Assembly: GCA_036504595.1 (NCBI GenBank)
Contig: DASXUX010000020.1
Location: forward strand, 1 to 64,000
Length of the DNA stretch: 64,000 nt
Source of the DNA: DASXUX01 sp036504595
GTDB taxonomy: Bacteria > Planctomycetota > SZUA-567 > H5-PLA8
Direction of reading: 5' to 3'
Shown here piece by piece: positions 15,047-23,349 of the stretch. Both the position numbers and the translations under genes were made by a program. The notes below the pieces were generated by a model. That model had not been told where the DNA came from. It saw only the letters and a program-made list of their open reading frames with translations, and searched no databases. How positions within the stretch are numbered: position 1 is the stretch's first letter; every line of letters starts with the position of its first letter.

Positions 15047-16099
15047 CTCCTTCTGCGCGGCGAGCCTTGGCAAGTCGCGGACGATCTCCAGCATGAACCA
15101 GTCGGGGAGGCGTTTGCCGCTGACGTCGTCGTCGGCGATGAGGACTTGCGCGAGTTCCAGGTTGATTTCGGCCAGCTCTTTGATCAGGCGCTTGGCATGG
15201 TGGATGAGTTCGGCTTCTTTGGAGCGGCCGGCGGCATCGGGCGGAAGGCGGCGTAGGAGTTGCGCTTTCACGGACTGAACGAGCATGTAGAGGAGCGCGG
15301 AATCGCCGTCAGATGAGGGGCGCGGCCAGGTTTTTTCTCCGCGCAGAAGTTCTTCGACGTTGAACTTTTCGCGGCGCAACTGAATGTAGGTTTTGAACTG
15401 CGCGGCGTGCGAGGGGCTGAGGACGCCTTGGGCAAGCAGCCAGACTTTCTGCACGTCGGCATTGGCGCCGTAGCTTTTCAGGCAGTCACTGAGCATGTGC
15501 CAGCTTCGCGGGGTGGAGAAGGGCTCCTGCGTCTTGGGCGGTGACGTGAAAAGCTGGTCGGGGTACTGGCGAATGTACTCCATGATTTCGGGATGGATGC
15601 CGTTCGCGCGCGCCCAGTCGAGCCAGTCCTTGGCGACGGGCTTAAGTTCCACGTGGACCATGCGGTTGATCAGCGCGCTGGACATCTGGCGCGTGATGGC
15701 TTGATCGTGCTGGCGATTTCCGGCGCCGACGACAATCGAGTTTTTGTGCAGGCGATAGCTGCCCAGGCGGCGGTCGTGGATGAGACTGTAGAACGCCTTC
15801 TGGACTTCGGTGGACGAGGCGTTGAGTTCATCGAGGAAAAGCAGGTAGGCGTCCTCGCGCGCGATCGATTCGGGCGGGCAGAAGCGGCTCTTGCCCTCGA
15901 TGATCTGTGGAACGCCAATGAGATCCTCTGGGGCGAGCTGCGTGCCGAGCAGCGTGACGACGTCGATCCCGACTTCAATCGCGAACTGTTCGACGAGGCT
16001 GGACTTGCCGATCCCCGGCGGCCCCCAGATGAAGACCGGCCGCACGGAGGCGACATGAAGGAGGAAATCGACAAGCTCGCTGGGACGGATGGTTTGCAT
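15044..16099 (-). CDS. MoxR-like AAA+ ATPase
   Basis: A 351-residue AAA+ ATPase of the dynein-related/MoxR type. Walker A is GPPGIGKS (26-33), Walker B is LLFLDE (86-91), and sensor 1 falls at VVGAGNR (about 117-123). The rest is a helical lid and C-terminal domain. MoxR-type ATPases act as chaperones, often paired with von Willebrand factor A proteins that capture a client. No vWA gene lies nearby, so the client is unknown. It is cytoplasmic. The stop codon abuts the inverted GGGTATG repeat element. Confidence 0.88.
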   Translation of the reverse strand: MQTIRPSELVDFLLHVASVRPVFIWGPPGIGKSSLVEQFAIEVGIDVVTLLGTQLAPEDLIGVPQIIEGKSRFCPPESIAREDAYLLFLDELNASSTEVQKAFYSLIHDRRLGSYRLHKNSIVVGAGNRQHDQAITRQMSSALINRMVHVELKPVAKDWLDWARANGIHPEIMEYIRQYPDQLFTSPPKTQEPFSTPRSWHMLSDCLKSYGANADVQKVWLLAQGVLSPSHAAQFKTYIQLRREKFNVEELLRGEKTWPRPSSDGDSALLYMLVQSVKAQLLRRLPPDAAGRSKEAELIHHAKRLIKELAEINLELAQVLIADDDVSGKRLPDWFMLEIVRDLPRLAAQKE

Positions 16100-16120
16100 A
16101 CTCTGGAGTTTAGCGGATTT

Positions 16121-16152
16121 GCCACAGAGTTCACAGAGGACACAGAGAGAAA
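16121..16152. repeat. CACAGAG-type 9-bp repeat array
   Basis: Units GCCACAGAG, TTCACAGAG and GACACAGAG repeat with period 9 in the gap between the divergent MoxR-like and UPF0104-like genes. A similar array is at 23197-23217. Confidence 0.75.
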
Positions 16153-16250
16153 AGCACTATGGGATGGGTTTCCTCGGCGTCTTGCTCATGCGCGGCACCC
16201 ACGGCGGCTGTCGTCTTGTACGAGTCTTCGGTGCATGGTAAAGTTCTCAG

Positions 16251-17294
16251 ATGAAGAAATGGGTTCCGATTCTCTGGATTATCGTTCTAGCGGTCATGTT
16301 CGGCGGCGTCGTTTTCGCTGTCATAAAATTCTGGCCGTACTTCAAACAGTTTCCCGAAATGGTCGAAAAAGTGCCGGCGACCGGCTGGTTGCTCATGGGC
16401 CTGGCGACCAGTCTGTGCTACCTGATGGACTATTTGCGCCTGTACACGTTGCTGCGCGTCCTGGGCCACAGGTTGAACTTATGGGCAGGCTTGCAGGCGA
16501 TGGCCGTCAGCGAGTTCGCCTCCATCGTCACGCCAACGGCTGAACTTCACATTCCCGCGACGGTCTATGTTCTGGTCAAAAAGCATGTTCCGGTCGCTCA
16601 GGCCACCGCCGCGACCGTCAGCAAGACGCTGTACATTCTGATGTGGGTGTCACTGTTCGGCTTGGTCGCGGTGAACTTTCCGGGACATGCGAAGCTGCCA
16701 CACTGGTTTGAGCACTACACCATTTACTGCTCCATTCCCATCGGACTGATTGTTGCATTCTTTTTCTGCATCGTCTTCTTTGCGGTCGCCATCAATCGTG
16801 CGATGCGAGACCGGATGGAGATGCCCGGCATCAAACCCTGGAAGAAACGGGTGTTCCGCTGGCTGCAGCATTCTACGGCGAACCTGGCCGTCATCGGCAC
16901 CTCGACCGACCTGATGCACTTTCTCGCTCACGTCTCGGCCATCGGATATATTTTTGCCTACTGCGTGCTGGGCTATGTGCTCAGTTATTACTTCGACTTG
17001 CACGTCACGTTTGTGCACGCGCTCCTGGTTTTCACACTAAGCCTGGTCATCATCTATATTGGAATTGTGCCCGGATCGATCGGCGTCGCTGAAATCGGCA
17101 CCGCCCTGATGCTCGACCCCAACCTCTTCGACAAGGGCGTACCGCACCCCGCGCTCGTGGTCGCCATTCTCTTGCGCTTCTTCAGCCGCTATCTGATGCT
17201 TTTCCCCGGCGGCGGCATTTTTCTCCACATCGTCTACACAGAGGGCTTCAAGTATTTTGAACGCCGCGCAAGTCAGCGAATGGCGGCGAAATAG
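16251..17294 (+). CDS. UPF0104 / lysylphosphatidylglycerol synthase TM-region family protein
   Basis: A 347-residue integral membrane protein with about eight hydrophobic helices. The pattern YLMDYLRLYTLLRVLGH in the second helix pair, AVSEFASIVTPTAELHIPA, and the GSIGVAEIGTALM re-entrant segment (about residue 276) match the flippase-like transmembrane half of MprF/UPF0104 proteins. The family moves or modifies lipids; this copy lacks the aminoacyl-transferase domain, so a lipid-translocating role is an inference. The ATG at 16251 has no strong Shine-Dalgarno sequence. The ABC ATPase gene starts only 12 bp downstream, so the two may be co-transcribed. Confidence 0.82.
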   Translation: MKKWVPILWIIVLAVMFGGVVFAVIKFWPYFKQFPEMVEKVPATGWLLMGLATSLCYLMDYLRLYTLLRVLGHRLNLWAGLQAMAVSEFASIVTPTAELHIPATVYVLVKKHVPVAQATAATVSKTLYILMWVSLFGLVAVNFPGHAKLPHWFEHYTIYCSIPIGLIVAFFFCIVFFAVAINRAMRDRMEMPGIKPWKKRVFRWLQHSTANLAVIGTSTDLMHFLAHVSAIGYIFAYCVLGYVLSYYFDLHVTFVHALLVFTLSLVIIYIGIVPGSIGVAEIGTALMLDPNLFDKGVPHPALVVAILLRFFSRYLMLFPGGGIFLHIVYTEGFKYFERRASQRMAAK

Positions 17295-17322
17295 GCGGGA
17301 GGCAGGATGCAGGTGGCAGGAA
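17294..17322. repeat. GGCAGGA heptamer array across ABC ATPase start
   Basis: Units GGCGGGA, GGCAGGA, TGCAGGT, GGCAGGA span the intergenic 12 bp and the first codons of the ATPase, supplying both the purine-rich ribosome binding region and the ATG context. Confidence 0.65.
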
Positions 17323-18119
17323 CGGACGTGGCGCTTAGTGCTCGCGACGTGCACCTGACCTATCCCAACGGCGTCCAGGCGCTGCGCGGAACGAGCGTGT
17401 CGGTTTCGCGTGGCGAGTTTCTCGCGATCATCGGACCGAACGGCTCGGGCAAAAGCAGTCTGCTGCGTGCGCTCTCCGGCCTGCAAAGCATTGAGCAGGG
17501 CGAGGTGCTCGTGCACGGCGAGCCCGTGCGCAGTTTGTCGCCGCTTGAGCGCGCGCGGCGGATCGCCTTGGTGCCGCAAAATCTGGACGTGCTTCCCGGC
17601 TACAGCGTGCTCGATTTCGTGCTGATGGGGCGCTATTCGCACCTGCAGGGCTGGCGGCTTTTCACGCGGGAGGACCGCGAAGTGGCGCTCGATTGCTTGC
17701 GGCGCGTGGATGCCGAAAGTTTCGTCGATCGAGCGATGAACGAGATGTCCGGCGGCGAACGCCAGCGCGTGCTCATCGCGCGAGCCCTGGCGCAACAGTC
17801 GCAGACGATTCTGCTCGATGAACCAACCAGCGCGCTCGATTTGAAGCATCAGCTCATCGTCTATCGCCTGATCCACGAGATGCACCGCAGCGGCGAGCGC
17901 ACCGTTGTCGTTGTGACGCACGATTTGAATCTGGCCAGCCAGTTCGCGCAGCGACTGGTGCTGATGCAGGGCGGCAAGGTCGTCGCGGAGGGATCACCCA
18001 CCGATGTTCTGCGGCGCGAAATCATCGAACCCGTCTACGGCTGCGAGCTGGCGTATGGCGTCTTCGAGCAGACGATCGGCGGCCCGGCGCGGCCGTGGGT
18101 GTTGCCTCTCGCGAGATGA
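17307..18119 (+). CDS. FecE/BtuD-type ABC transporter ATP-binding protein (orphan)
   Basis: A 270-residue ABC ATPase. Walker A GPNGSGKS (43-50), Q-loop LVPQNL (about 89-94), signature MSGGERQR (about 147-154), Walker B TILLDEPTSALD (about 167-178) and the switch His in VVTHDLN (about 203) are all intact. The sequence is of the siderophore/heme/cobalamin importer class (FecE, FhuC, BtuD, HmuV). Such ATPases pair with a FecCD-type permease and a binding protein, neither of which is in the window, so it is an orphan or serves a permease elsewhere. The first codons come from a GGCAGGA heptamer array. The TGA stop is the first unit of a GAGGCTT array. Confidence 0.9.
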   Translation: MQVAGTDVALSARDVHLTYPNGVQALRGTSVSVSRGEFLAIIGPNGSGKSSLLRALSGLQSIEQGEVLVHGEPVRSLSPLERARRIALVPQNLDVLPGYSVLDFVLMGRYSHLQGWRLFTREDREVALDCLRRVDAESFVDRAMNEMSGGERQRVLIARALAQQSQTILLDEPTSALDLKHQLIVYRLIHEMHRSGERTVVVVTHDLNLASQFAQRLVLMQGGKVVAEGSPTDVLRREIIEPVYGCELAYGVFEQTIGGPARPWVLPLAR

Positions 18120-18152
18120 GGCTTGAGACTTGAGTCCTGAGGCTTGAGCTCG
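18118..18152. repeat. GAGGCTT heptamer array between convergent genes
   Basis: Units GAGGCTT, GAGACTT, GAGTCCT, GAGGCTT. It begins in the ATPase stop codon (18117-18119) and ends within a few bases of the stop of the SDR gene (18154-18156) on the other strand, filling the whole gap between two convergent genes. Confidence 0.75.
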
Positions 18153-18153
18153 A

Positions 18154-18992
18154 TCAAAGCAGCCTGCTATCCGCCGCGACCACTTGCCCCGACACTGCCG
18201 GATTTTCCAGTAGCGAAATAACCATCTGCGCGACGGCGCGGGCGCCGTCGGTGTCGGGTTTGAGCACGCGCTTGGCCTTCGCGGCGGCGGCGAACTCGGG
18301 AGAGGCGAGCTTGCCCATTCCGGAGTCCGGCACGAACGGCGGCAGGACGGCGTTCACGCGCACGCCCAACGGGCCGAACTCCCGCGCGGCGGATTTGAGC
18401 AGCGCGACGAGGGCGCTCTGCGCCATCGCATACGCGGTCCCGCCGGCTCGGCCAGACAAGCCGGCGTGGGAACTCAGCGCGATCACGCACCCGCTTTTCT
18501 GTTTGATGAACTGACGCGAGAACGCCTTCAATAGCAGAAACACCGCTCGGGCGTCCGTGTTCAGCACGGCGCGGAGATCTTCTTCCTTCAGCGTCAGAAG
18601 CGGCGCATCGCGCACAATTCCCGCGGCCCAGATCAGAGCGTCTACGCGCTGAAAATCTTTCAGGAAAGAAGCGGCGAGCGTCGCGGGCCCAAGCAGGCCG
18701 GATGCCTGCGGTCCGGCGGAAGGCCCCCTCACCCTAACCCCTCTCCCTCGCGGGGGAGAGGGGAACCGGAGGGCAGGCCGGATGCCTGCGGTACAGGCGC
18801 GTCGGGCGTGCTGAGGTCAGCAGCATAGCACACCGCCTGCTGGCCTTTGGCTTGCGCTTCGGCCGCGAGCGCTGCGCACGTGTCGGCTTGCGTGTGATAG
18901 TGCAGGCCGACTGCGTAGCCGCGCGCGATGAGGTCGCGGGCGATTGCGCCGCCGAGTGTGCCGGAGGCGCCGAGAATGAGTGCGGTGGGCAT
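18154..18992 (-). pseudogene. SDR-family oxidoreductase split by an 80-bp insertion
   Basis: Two frames together make one short-chain dehydrogenase/reductase (FabG-like). The N-terminal part (18992-18729) has the Rossmann motif GASGTLG at residues 8-14. The C-terminal part (18732-18154) has INNAG-like WAAG and the IALSS active-site Ser. A palindromic element with a 20-bp direct repeat on each side (18693-18712, 18773-18792) separates them. Removing 80 bp joins the frames exactly, giving 252 residues, the normal SDR length. The two pieces overlap by four bases (GTGA), so coupled translation of two fragments is conceivable. The catalytic YxxxK is YAMAQ: Lys is replaced by Gln, which argues that it was already losing activity. 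Probably a decayed paralogue of fabG. Confidence 0.8.
18693..18792. repeat. Palindromic element flanked by 20-bp direct repeats
   Basis: Direct repeats GCAGGCCGGATGCCTGCGGT at 18693-18712 and 18773-18792 enclose a palindrome of the CCCTCTCCCTCGCGGGGGAG type (18724-18772). The repeat period is 80 bp, which shifts the reading frame of the SDR gene. Confidence 0.85.
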
Positions 18993-19010
18993 AGTTGAAA
19001 ATATGCGGGC

Positions 19011-19044
19011 AAATCCGCAATCCGCAATCCGAAATCCTCAATCA
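19011..19044. repeat. GCAATCC heptamer array at bioB stop
   Basis: Four GCAATCC-type units run up to the TGA stop of bioB (19042-19044, minus strand) in the gap before the SDR gene. Confidence 0.85.
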
Positions 19045-19980
19045 CATGGGCCGCAGTCCCAGCTTTGCCAGCAGCGCCTTGTCGTGTTCGACGTCGGGGT
19101 TGCCGGTCGTCAGGAGTTTATTGCCGTAGAAGATGGAGTTTGCGCCGGCGAGAAAGCAGAGCGCTTGGACAGGGTCGGTCATGTGCTTTCGTCCGGCCGA
19201 CAGCCGCACCATGCTCCGGGGCAGCATGATGCGCGTGGCGGCGATGGTGCGCACGAATTCCAACGGGTCGAGCGGGTCTGTGTTTTCGAGCGGCGTGCCG
19301 GGAACGCGGACCAGCGCGTTGATCGGCACGCTTTCGGGCTGCGGGTCGAGGCTGGCCAGTTGCGCGATCAGCCCGGCACGGACTTTTCGCGACTCGCCCA
19401 TCCCCACGATTCCGCCGCAGCAGATTTTCAACCCCGCGCGCCGCACTTTCGTCAGCGTGGTCAGACGATCTTCGTAGCTGTGCGTCGAGATGATGCGCTC
19501 GTAGTCTTCGGGCGCGGTGTCGAGATTGTGGTTGTAGTAATCGAGGCCGGCGGCGCGAAGCTGTTCCGCTTGCGCCTCCTGGAGCAGTCCAAACGAGCCG
19601 CAGGTTTCGATGCCCAGTTCGTGGACCGCGCGGACGATTTCCTGGATACGTTCGATGTCCTTGGGCTTCGGGCTGCGCCAGGCGGCGGCCATGCAAAAGC
19701 GCGTGGCGCCGTTGGCCTTCGCGGTCTTGGCCGCCGCAACGATCTGTTCGAGCGGCAGAAAACCCTCTTCGGTCACGCCCGTCTGGTAGCGGCTGGCCTG
19801 CGGGCAATAGCCGCAGTCTTCCGAACACCCGCCGGTCTTGATGGAGAGCAGCGCCGAAAGCTGAACGACATGCGGGTCGTGGTGCTCGCAATGGATGCCT
19901 TGAGCTTTCAGAAGCAGATCATTGAAAGGCAGGTTCAGTATGGATTGAACGTGCTCTATCGTCACCGCATGGATCGGCAT
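19042..19980 (-). CDS. bioB: Biotin synthase BioB
   Basis: Radical SAM enzyme that inserts sulfur into dethiobiotin, the last step of biotin synthesis. The 312-residue chain has the [4Fe-4S] triad CSEDCGYC (C52, C56, C59) within the BioB-typical KTGGCSEDCGYCPQ, plus YYNHNLDTA (about 144) and the RLSAGRKHM region that binds SAM and substrate. The auxiliary [2Fe-2S] Cys residues and Arg are consistent with the family. I take the ATG at 19980, which overlaps the toxin stop as TGATG; a TTG one codon upstream is also possible. No other biotin genes are present. Fatty acid synthesis genes upstream on the same strand give a loose functional link through biotin-dependent acetyl-CoA carboxylase. Confidence 0.95.
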   Translation of the reverse strand: MPIHAVTIEHVQSILNLPFNDLLLKAQGIHCEHHDPHVVQLSALLSIKTGGCSEDCGYCPQASRYQTGVTEEGFLPLEQIVAAAKTAKANGATRFCMAAAWRSPKPKDIERIQEIVRAVHELGIETCGSFGLLQEAQAEQLRAAGLDYYNHNLDTAPEDYERIISTHSYEDRLTTLTKVRRAGLKICCGGIVGMGESRKVRAGLIAQLASLDPQPESVPINALVRVPGTPLENTDPLDPLEFVRTIAATRIMLPRSMVRLSAGRKHMTDPVQALCFLAGANSIFYGNKLLTTGNPDVEHDKALLAKLGLRPM

Positions 19981-20393
19981 CAAGGCTTCCCCTCGTGTGC
20001 GGCCTCAAAGTCCGGGAACTGTGAAGGGCGCAAAATCTTAATGCCGACGTACTCTCCAAGGACGAGCAGGTCGCCATCGCCCGTGACGATGCATGCAACC
20101 TGGCCTGTTACCGCGGTGGCCAGGACCATGTCGTCATCCTTATCGCGGCAAATGGATGAAGGTAGAGGAACGGGCGCCACTATTTCCATTTTGGATCGAA
20201 GGAGACTGATCGCCTCGTGGGCATCCGTTGGAGTGGAGCCGAACTTTCCGACCAAATGTTCCCGCACTTCGCCGAACAGGAACTCGGAACCGATCACCGT
20301 ATGATTCAGTATGACGTGATCGAGAAGCTTGGCGCAGGCTCCGCGGCTGATCAACGCGGCAAGAAGAACGTTGCTATCGAGGACGATCCTCAT
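19980..20393 (-). CDS. PIN-domain toxin (VapC-like)
   Basis: A 137-residue PIN-domain protein, likely the toxin of a type II toxin-antitoxin pair. It starts with MRIVLDSNVLLAAL carrying the first active-site Asp (D6). Further conserved acids lie at E41-E44 and in CRDKDDDMVLATA (about 86-98), with a final Asp in TGDGDLL (about 106-110). PIN toxins are metal-dependent RNases, usually acting on tRNA or rRNA. It follows the small antitoxin with a four-base ATGA overlap and overlaps bioB by one base. The pair sits between fabF and bioB. Confidence 0.85.
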   Translation of the reverse strand: MRIVLDSNVLLAALISRGACAKLLDHVILNHTVIGSEFLFGEVREHLVGKFGSTPTDAHEAISLLRSKMEIVAPVPLPSSICRDKDDDMVLATAVTGQVACIVTGDGDLLVLGEYVGIKILRPSQFPDFEAAHEGKP

Positions 20394-20608
20394 GATACGC
20401 GGTCGAAGACGTCCTGATCCGTCACGACGCCTTTCGCCTGAGCGGTTGCGGAGAGTTTTTCGCGCAAGAGTCCCAACCTGCGCAAAAACACGTACTCTTT
20501 CACGGCCCGGCTGATGAACTGGTCAGGCGAAATGCCTTCCTTATGCGTCAGTTCATTGACCGCTTGTTGAAGGTCCGCAGGTAAGGTGACGGTAATCGAT
20601 TCGGCCAT
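20390..20608 (-). CDS. Ribbon-helix-helix-like antitoxin
   Basis: A 72-residue protein beginning MAESITVTLPADLQQAVNEL, the strand-helix pattern of ribbon-helix-helix DNA-binding antitoxins, followed by a second helix (SPDQFISRAVKEYVFLRRLG) and a charged C-terminus that would bind the toxin. The stop overlaps the PIN toxin start as ATGA. I chose the ATG at 20608; upstream starts at 20635/20638 would add residues outside the fold. The protein would neutralise the PIN toxin and probably autoregulate the pair. Confidence 0.75.
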   Translation of the reverse strand: MAESITVTLPADLQQAVNELTHKEGISPDQFISRAVKEYVFLRRLGLLREKLSATAQAKGVVTDQDVFDRVS

Positions 20609-20665
20609 CCGAGGATCATCCAAAACGCCTACCATCAATAGACCCTATGCGCCGCTGAAGGTCAA

Positions 20666-21916
20666 CTACAACACCAGTTTGCTCACGCACAGCGTCGCGT
20701 TGTGGCCGCCGAAGCCGAGGCTGTTGGAGAGCGCGTGGCGGATCTGGACGTCACGCGGGTTGATCGGAACGTAATCCAGGTCGCAGTCGGGATCGGGCGT
20801 CGTGTAGTTCTGCGTGCCGTGGATCTTCCGCTCGGCAATGGACAGGCACGACACGACGAACTCGATGGCCCCGGCGGCGCCGAGCGTGTGGCCGGTCATG
20901 CTCTTGGTGGAATTGACCGGAATTTTGCGCGAACGTTCGCCCAACGCAGTCTTGATCGCGACGGTTTCGATCTTGTCGTTGAACGGGGTCGAGGTGCCGT
21001 GCGCGTTAATGTAGTCAATGTCCTCAGGCTTGAGGCCGGCGTCTTTCATCGCGCCCGTCATGGCGCGCACGCCGCCGTCGCCATCTTCACACGGAGCGGT
21101 GATGTGGTGGCCGTCGCCGGAAAGGCCGTAGCCGCTGAATTCGGCGTAAATGCGTGCGTCGCGTTTCAGCGCGTGTTCAAGTTCTTCGAGCACGACCACA
21201 GCGGCGCCTTCGCCCATCACAAATCCATCGCGATCCTTGTCGAACGGCCGCGACGCTTTTTGCGGGTCGTCGTTGCGCCTGGATAGTGCGCCCATGTTGG
21301 TGAAACCAGCCATTCCCAGCGGCGCGATGGCCGCTTCGGTGCCGCCGGCGAGCATGATGTCGGCTTCGCCGTACTGGATCGTGCGCAGAGCCGAACCCAG
21401 CGAGTTGGCTCCAGACGCACAGGCGGTGACGATGCAGTAGTTCGGGCCGCGCAGTCCGTACAGGATCGAGATATGCGCCGGAGCGGCGTTGGCCATCAGC
21501 TTGGGGATCAGGAAGGGCGAAACCTTCGTCGGCCCTTTGGTCATCAAGCGTTCTTTTTGCTCTTCGATTTCAATGATGCCACCGATGCCGGTGCCGACCA
21601 GCACGCCGCAGCGGGCGGTGTCTTCCTTCGTGAAGTCCAGGCGCGAATCGGTGACGGCCTCTTTGGCCGCCGCGACAGCGAAGTGGCTGAAGCGGTCCAG
21701 GCGGCGGCATTCCCGCTTTTCAATGTAGTTCTCCGCCGCAAAGTTCTTGACTTCCGCGGCGATGCGGACCTCATGCTGACTGGCGTCGTAAAGCGTGATT
21801 GGACCCACGCCACTGACGCCCGACATAAGCGCCTGCCAAGTTTCCTTGACGGATAGACCCACCGGGGTAATGGCACCCAAACCGGTCACAACGACGCGCC
21901 GTCTGCCTGAATGCAT
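20666..21916 (-). CDS. fabF: Beta-ketoacyl-ACP synthase II
   Basis: Elongating condensing enzyme of type II fatty acid synthesis: it condenses malonyl-ACP with acyl-ACP. The Cys-His-His triad is in place on the 416-residue chain: TACASG (C166), NAHGTST (H307) and KSMTGHTLGAAG (H344). The opening RRRVVVTGLGAITPVG and the C-terminal NSLGFGGHNATL are diagnostic. I prefer the ATG at 21916 (GGGAG about 11 bases upstream) over an in-frame GTG that would overlap that site. It is the last fatty-acid gene of the minus-strand cluster, 87 bp after acpP. Confidence 0.96.
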   Translation of the reverse strand: MHSGRRRVVVTGLGAITPVGLSVKETWQALMSGVSGVGPITLYDASQHEVRIAAEVKNFAAENYIEKRECRRLDRFSHFAVAAAKEAVTDSRLDFTKEDTARCGVLVGTGIGGIIEIEEQKERLMTKGPTKVSPFLIPKLMANAAPAHISILYGLRGPNYCIVTACASGANSLGSALRTIQYGEADIMLAGGTEAAIAPLGMAGFTNMGALSRRNDDPQKASRPFDKDRDGFVMGEGAAVVVLEELEHALKRDARIYAEFSGYGLSGDGHHITAPCEDGDGGVRAMTGAMKDAGLKPEDIDYINAHGTSTPFNDKIETVAIKTALGERSRKIPVNSTKSMTGHTLGAAGAIEFVVSCLSIAERKIHGTQNYTTPDPDCDLDYVPINPRDVQIRHALSNSLGFGGHNATLCVSKLVL

Positions 21917-22003
21917 ATTTTGCGGCACTCCCAGAGATACCGAACGCCGGCCACGGGGCCGGCGCGTCCCTTATGTAACCTGCCGTCCACACACTGCGGC
22001 GGC

Positions 22004-22255
22004 TTAGGCTTTGCTCTTGACCTGCTCTTCAATGAACTTGATCGTGTCGGCGACAGTCTTGATCTTGCCTTCCGCGTCGTCCGGGATGTTGATCTCGAAT
22101 TCGTCTTCGAATTCCATGACCAGTTCCGCCTGATCCAGCGAGTCGGCGCCGAGGTCTTCGGTGTACTTCGTCTCGTCTTTGATCTTTTCCTTCGGCACAT
22201 CCAGTTTCTGGCTGATAATGTCGATGACCTTTTCCCGGATTGGTTGGCTTTCCAT
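22004..22255 (-). CDS. acpP: Acyl carrier protein
   Basis: An 83-residue acidic carrier that holds growing acyl chains on a phosphopantetheine arm. The attachment Ser is S39 in GADSLDQAELVM, the canonical DSL motif. The four-helix layout and length are typical. GGAGGAG lies directly upstream of the ATG. It sits between fabG and fabF as in many bacteria. Confidence 0.97.
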   Translation of the reverse strand: MESQPIREKVIDIISQKLDVPKEKIKDETKYTEDLGADSLDQAELVMEFEDEFEINIPDDAEGKIKTVADTIKFIEEQVKSKA

Positions 22256-22359
22256 GCTCTCCTCCAGTGTCCTTTCCTGCTACGTCGAACGCTCGCCGCT
22301 CGCACCGCTTTCAGGGGGCAAAAGAATATAGCGGATACCCCCGCTCCGCGCAAACGATT

Positions 22360-22437
22360 GTCACTGGTCATTGGCCATTAGTCATTGGTCATTTGGGTCG
22401 TTGGACCGAGAACCATGAACCACTAACCACGTACCTA
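22360..22437. repeat. TGGTCAT and GAACCAC heptamer arrays at fabG stop
   Basis: TGGTCAT-type units (22360-22396) and GAACCAT/GAACCAC/TAACCAC units (22411-22434), separated by about 14 bp. The second array abuts the TAG stop of fabG (22435-22437). The two arms are similar in opposite polarity but not exact complements. Confidence 0.75.
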
Positions 22438-23175
22438 CATGGACATTCCGCCGCAAATGCTCAGAACCTGGCCGGTGATGTATCCGGCGTCGCTGGACGC
22501 CAGGAAACAGACGGCGCCGGCGACATCGTCTACGGAGCCTGGACGATTCAACGGCACGGTCGAAAGCATCGCCTTCTTTTGTTCTTCGTTGAGCTTGTTG
22601 GTCATATCCGTGGCGATGAAGCCGGGAGCGACGGCATTGACGCGCACGCCGCGGCCAGCCAGTTCGCGAGCGGCCGACTTGGTCAGGCCGATCAGGCCGG
22701 CCTTCGACGAGCAGTAGTTTGCCTGGCCGGCATTGCCAATCAGCGCGACGACACTGGCGATGTTCACGATCGCGCCGGTGCGAGCCTTCATCATGACCTT
22801 GGAGACCGAGCGCAGCACGTAGAAAGCGCCTGTGAGATTGATGTTAATGACCGCGTTCCAGGCGTCATCGCCCATGCGTACCAGCAGTCCGTCTTTGGTG
22901 ATGCCGGCGTTGTTAATGAGGATGTCGAGCTTGCCGAAATCCTTAAGGACCTGGTCAATCGTTCCGTCCACCTGAGCCGAAGCGGTCACGTCGCAGGAGT
23001 AGCCTTGGCACTTGGCGCCTTTCGCCGAAAGTTCAGCGGCCAGAGCCTTGGCGGCCTCGACGTTGACATCCACGATAGCGACCTGTGCGCCGCCTTTGTG
23101 CAACCGTTCGGCGATGGCTCGACCGATTCCGCGCGCGCCACCGGTGACGAGGGCTACTTGGCCGTCAAATGTCAT
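22435..23175 (-). CDS. fabG: 3-oxoacyl-ACP reductase
   Basis: NADPH-dependent reductase of the first reduction step in fatty acid elongation. The 246-residue SDR has TGGARGIG (11-18) for cofactor binding, NNAG (88-91) and the catalytic Ser-Tyr-Lys set S141, Y154, K158 (YCSSK). The C-terminal IATDM and GYITGQVLSICGG segments match FabG. It lies between fabD and acpP. Unlike the broken SDR at 18154-18992, all catalytic residues are present. Confidence 0.96.
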   Translation of the reverse strand: MTFDGQVALVTGGARGIGRAIAERLHKGGAQVAIVDVNVEAAKALAAELSAKGAKCQGYSCDVTASAQVDGTIDQVLKDFGKLDILINNAGITKDGLLVRMGDDAWNAVININLTGAFYVLRSVSKVMMKARTGAIVNIASVVALIGNAGQANYCSSKAGLIGLTKSAARELAGRGVRVNAVAPGFIATDMTNKLNEEQKKAMLSTVPLNRPGSVDDVAGAVCFLASSDAGYITGQVLSICGGMSM

Positions 23176-23196
23176 GAGTTACTCCCTTCGTTTGCC

Positions 23197-23348
23197 ACAG
23201 AGAACACAGAGAAGACAATTCTCGATCTTCGATTTTCAGTTCTCGATCGTCAATCCGTAAGTCAGACGCAAACCCATTGAAAATTGACCATTGAAAAATG
23301 CAAATTTCAAATTTGACTCTGCGTCCTCTGCGTCCTCCGCGGTGAGGT
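23197..23348. repeat. Mixed short-repeat region between fabD and fabG
   Basis: The 174-bp gap is made of several degenerate arrays: CACAGAG-type (23197-23217), CTCGATC/TTCGATT-type (23218-23262), ATTGAAAA-type (23276-23315) and CTCTGCGTC/CTCCGCGG-type (23321-23345). The outer two families are of opposite purine/pyrimidine character and could partly pair. No promoter-like sequence was recognised. Confidence 0.6.
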
Positions 23349-23349
23349 G

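Noticed and set aside
22360..22437. Short tandem repeats considered as a CRISPR array
   Set aside because: Units are 7 bp with no spacers and no cas genes in the window, so this is not a CRISPR.
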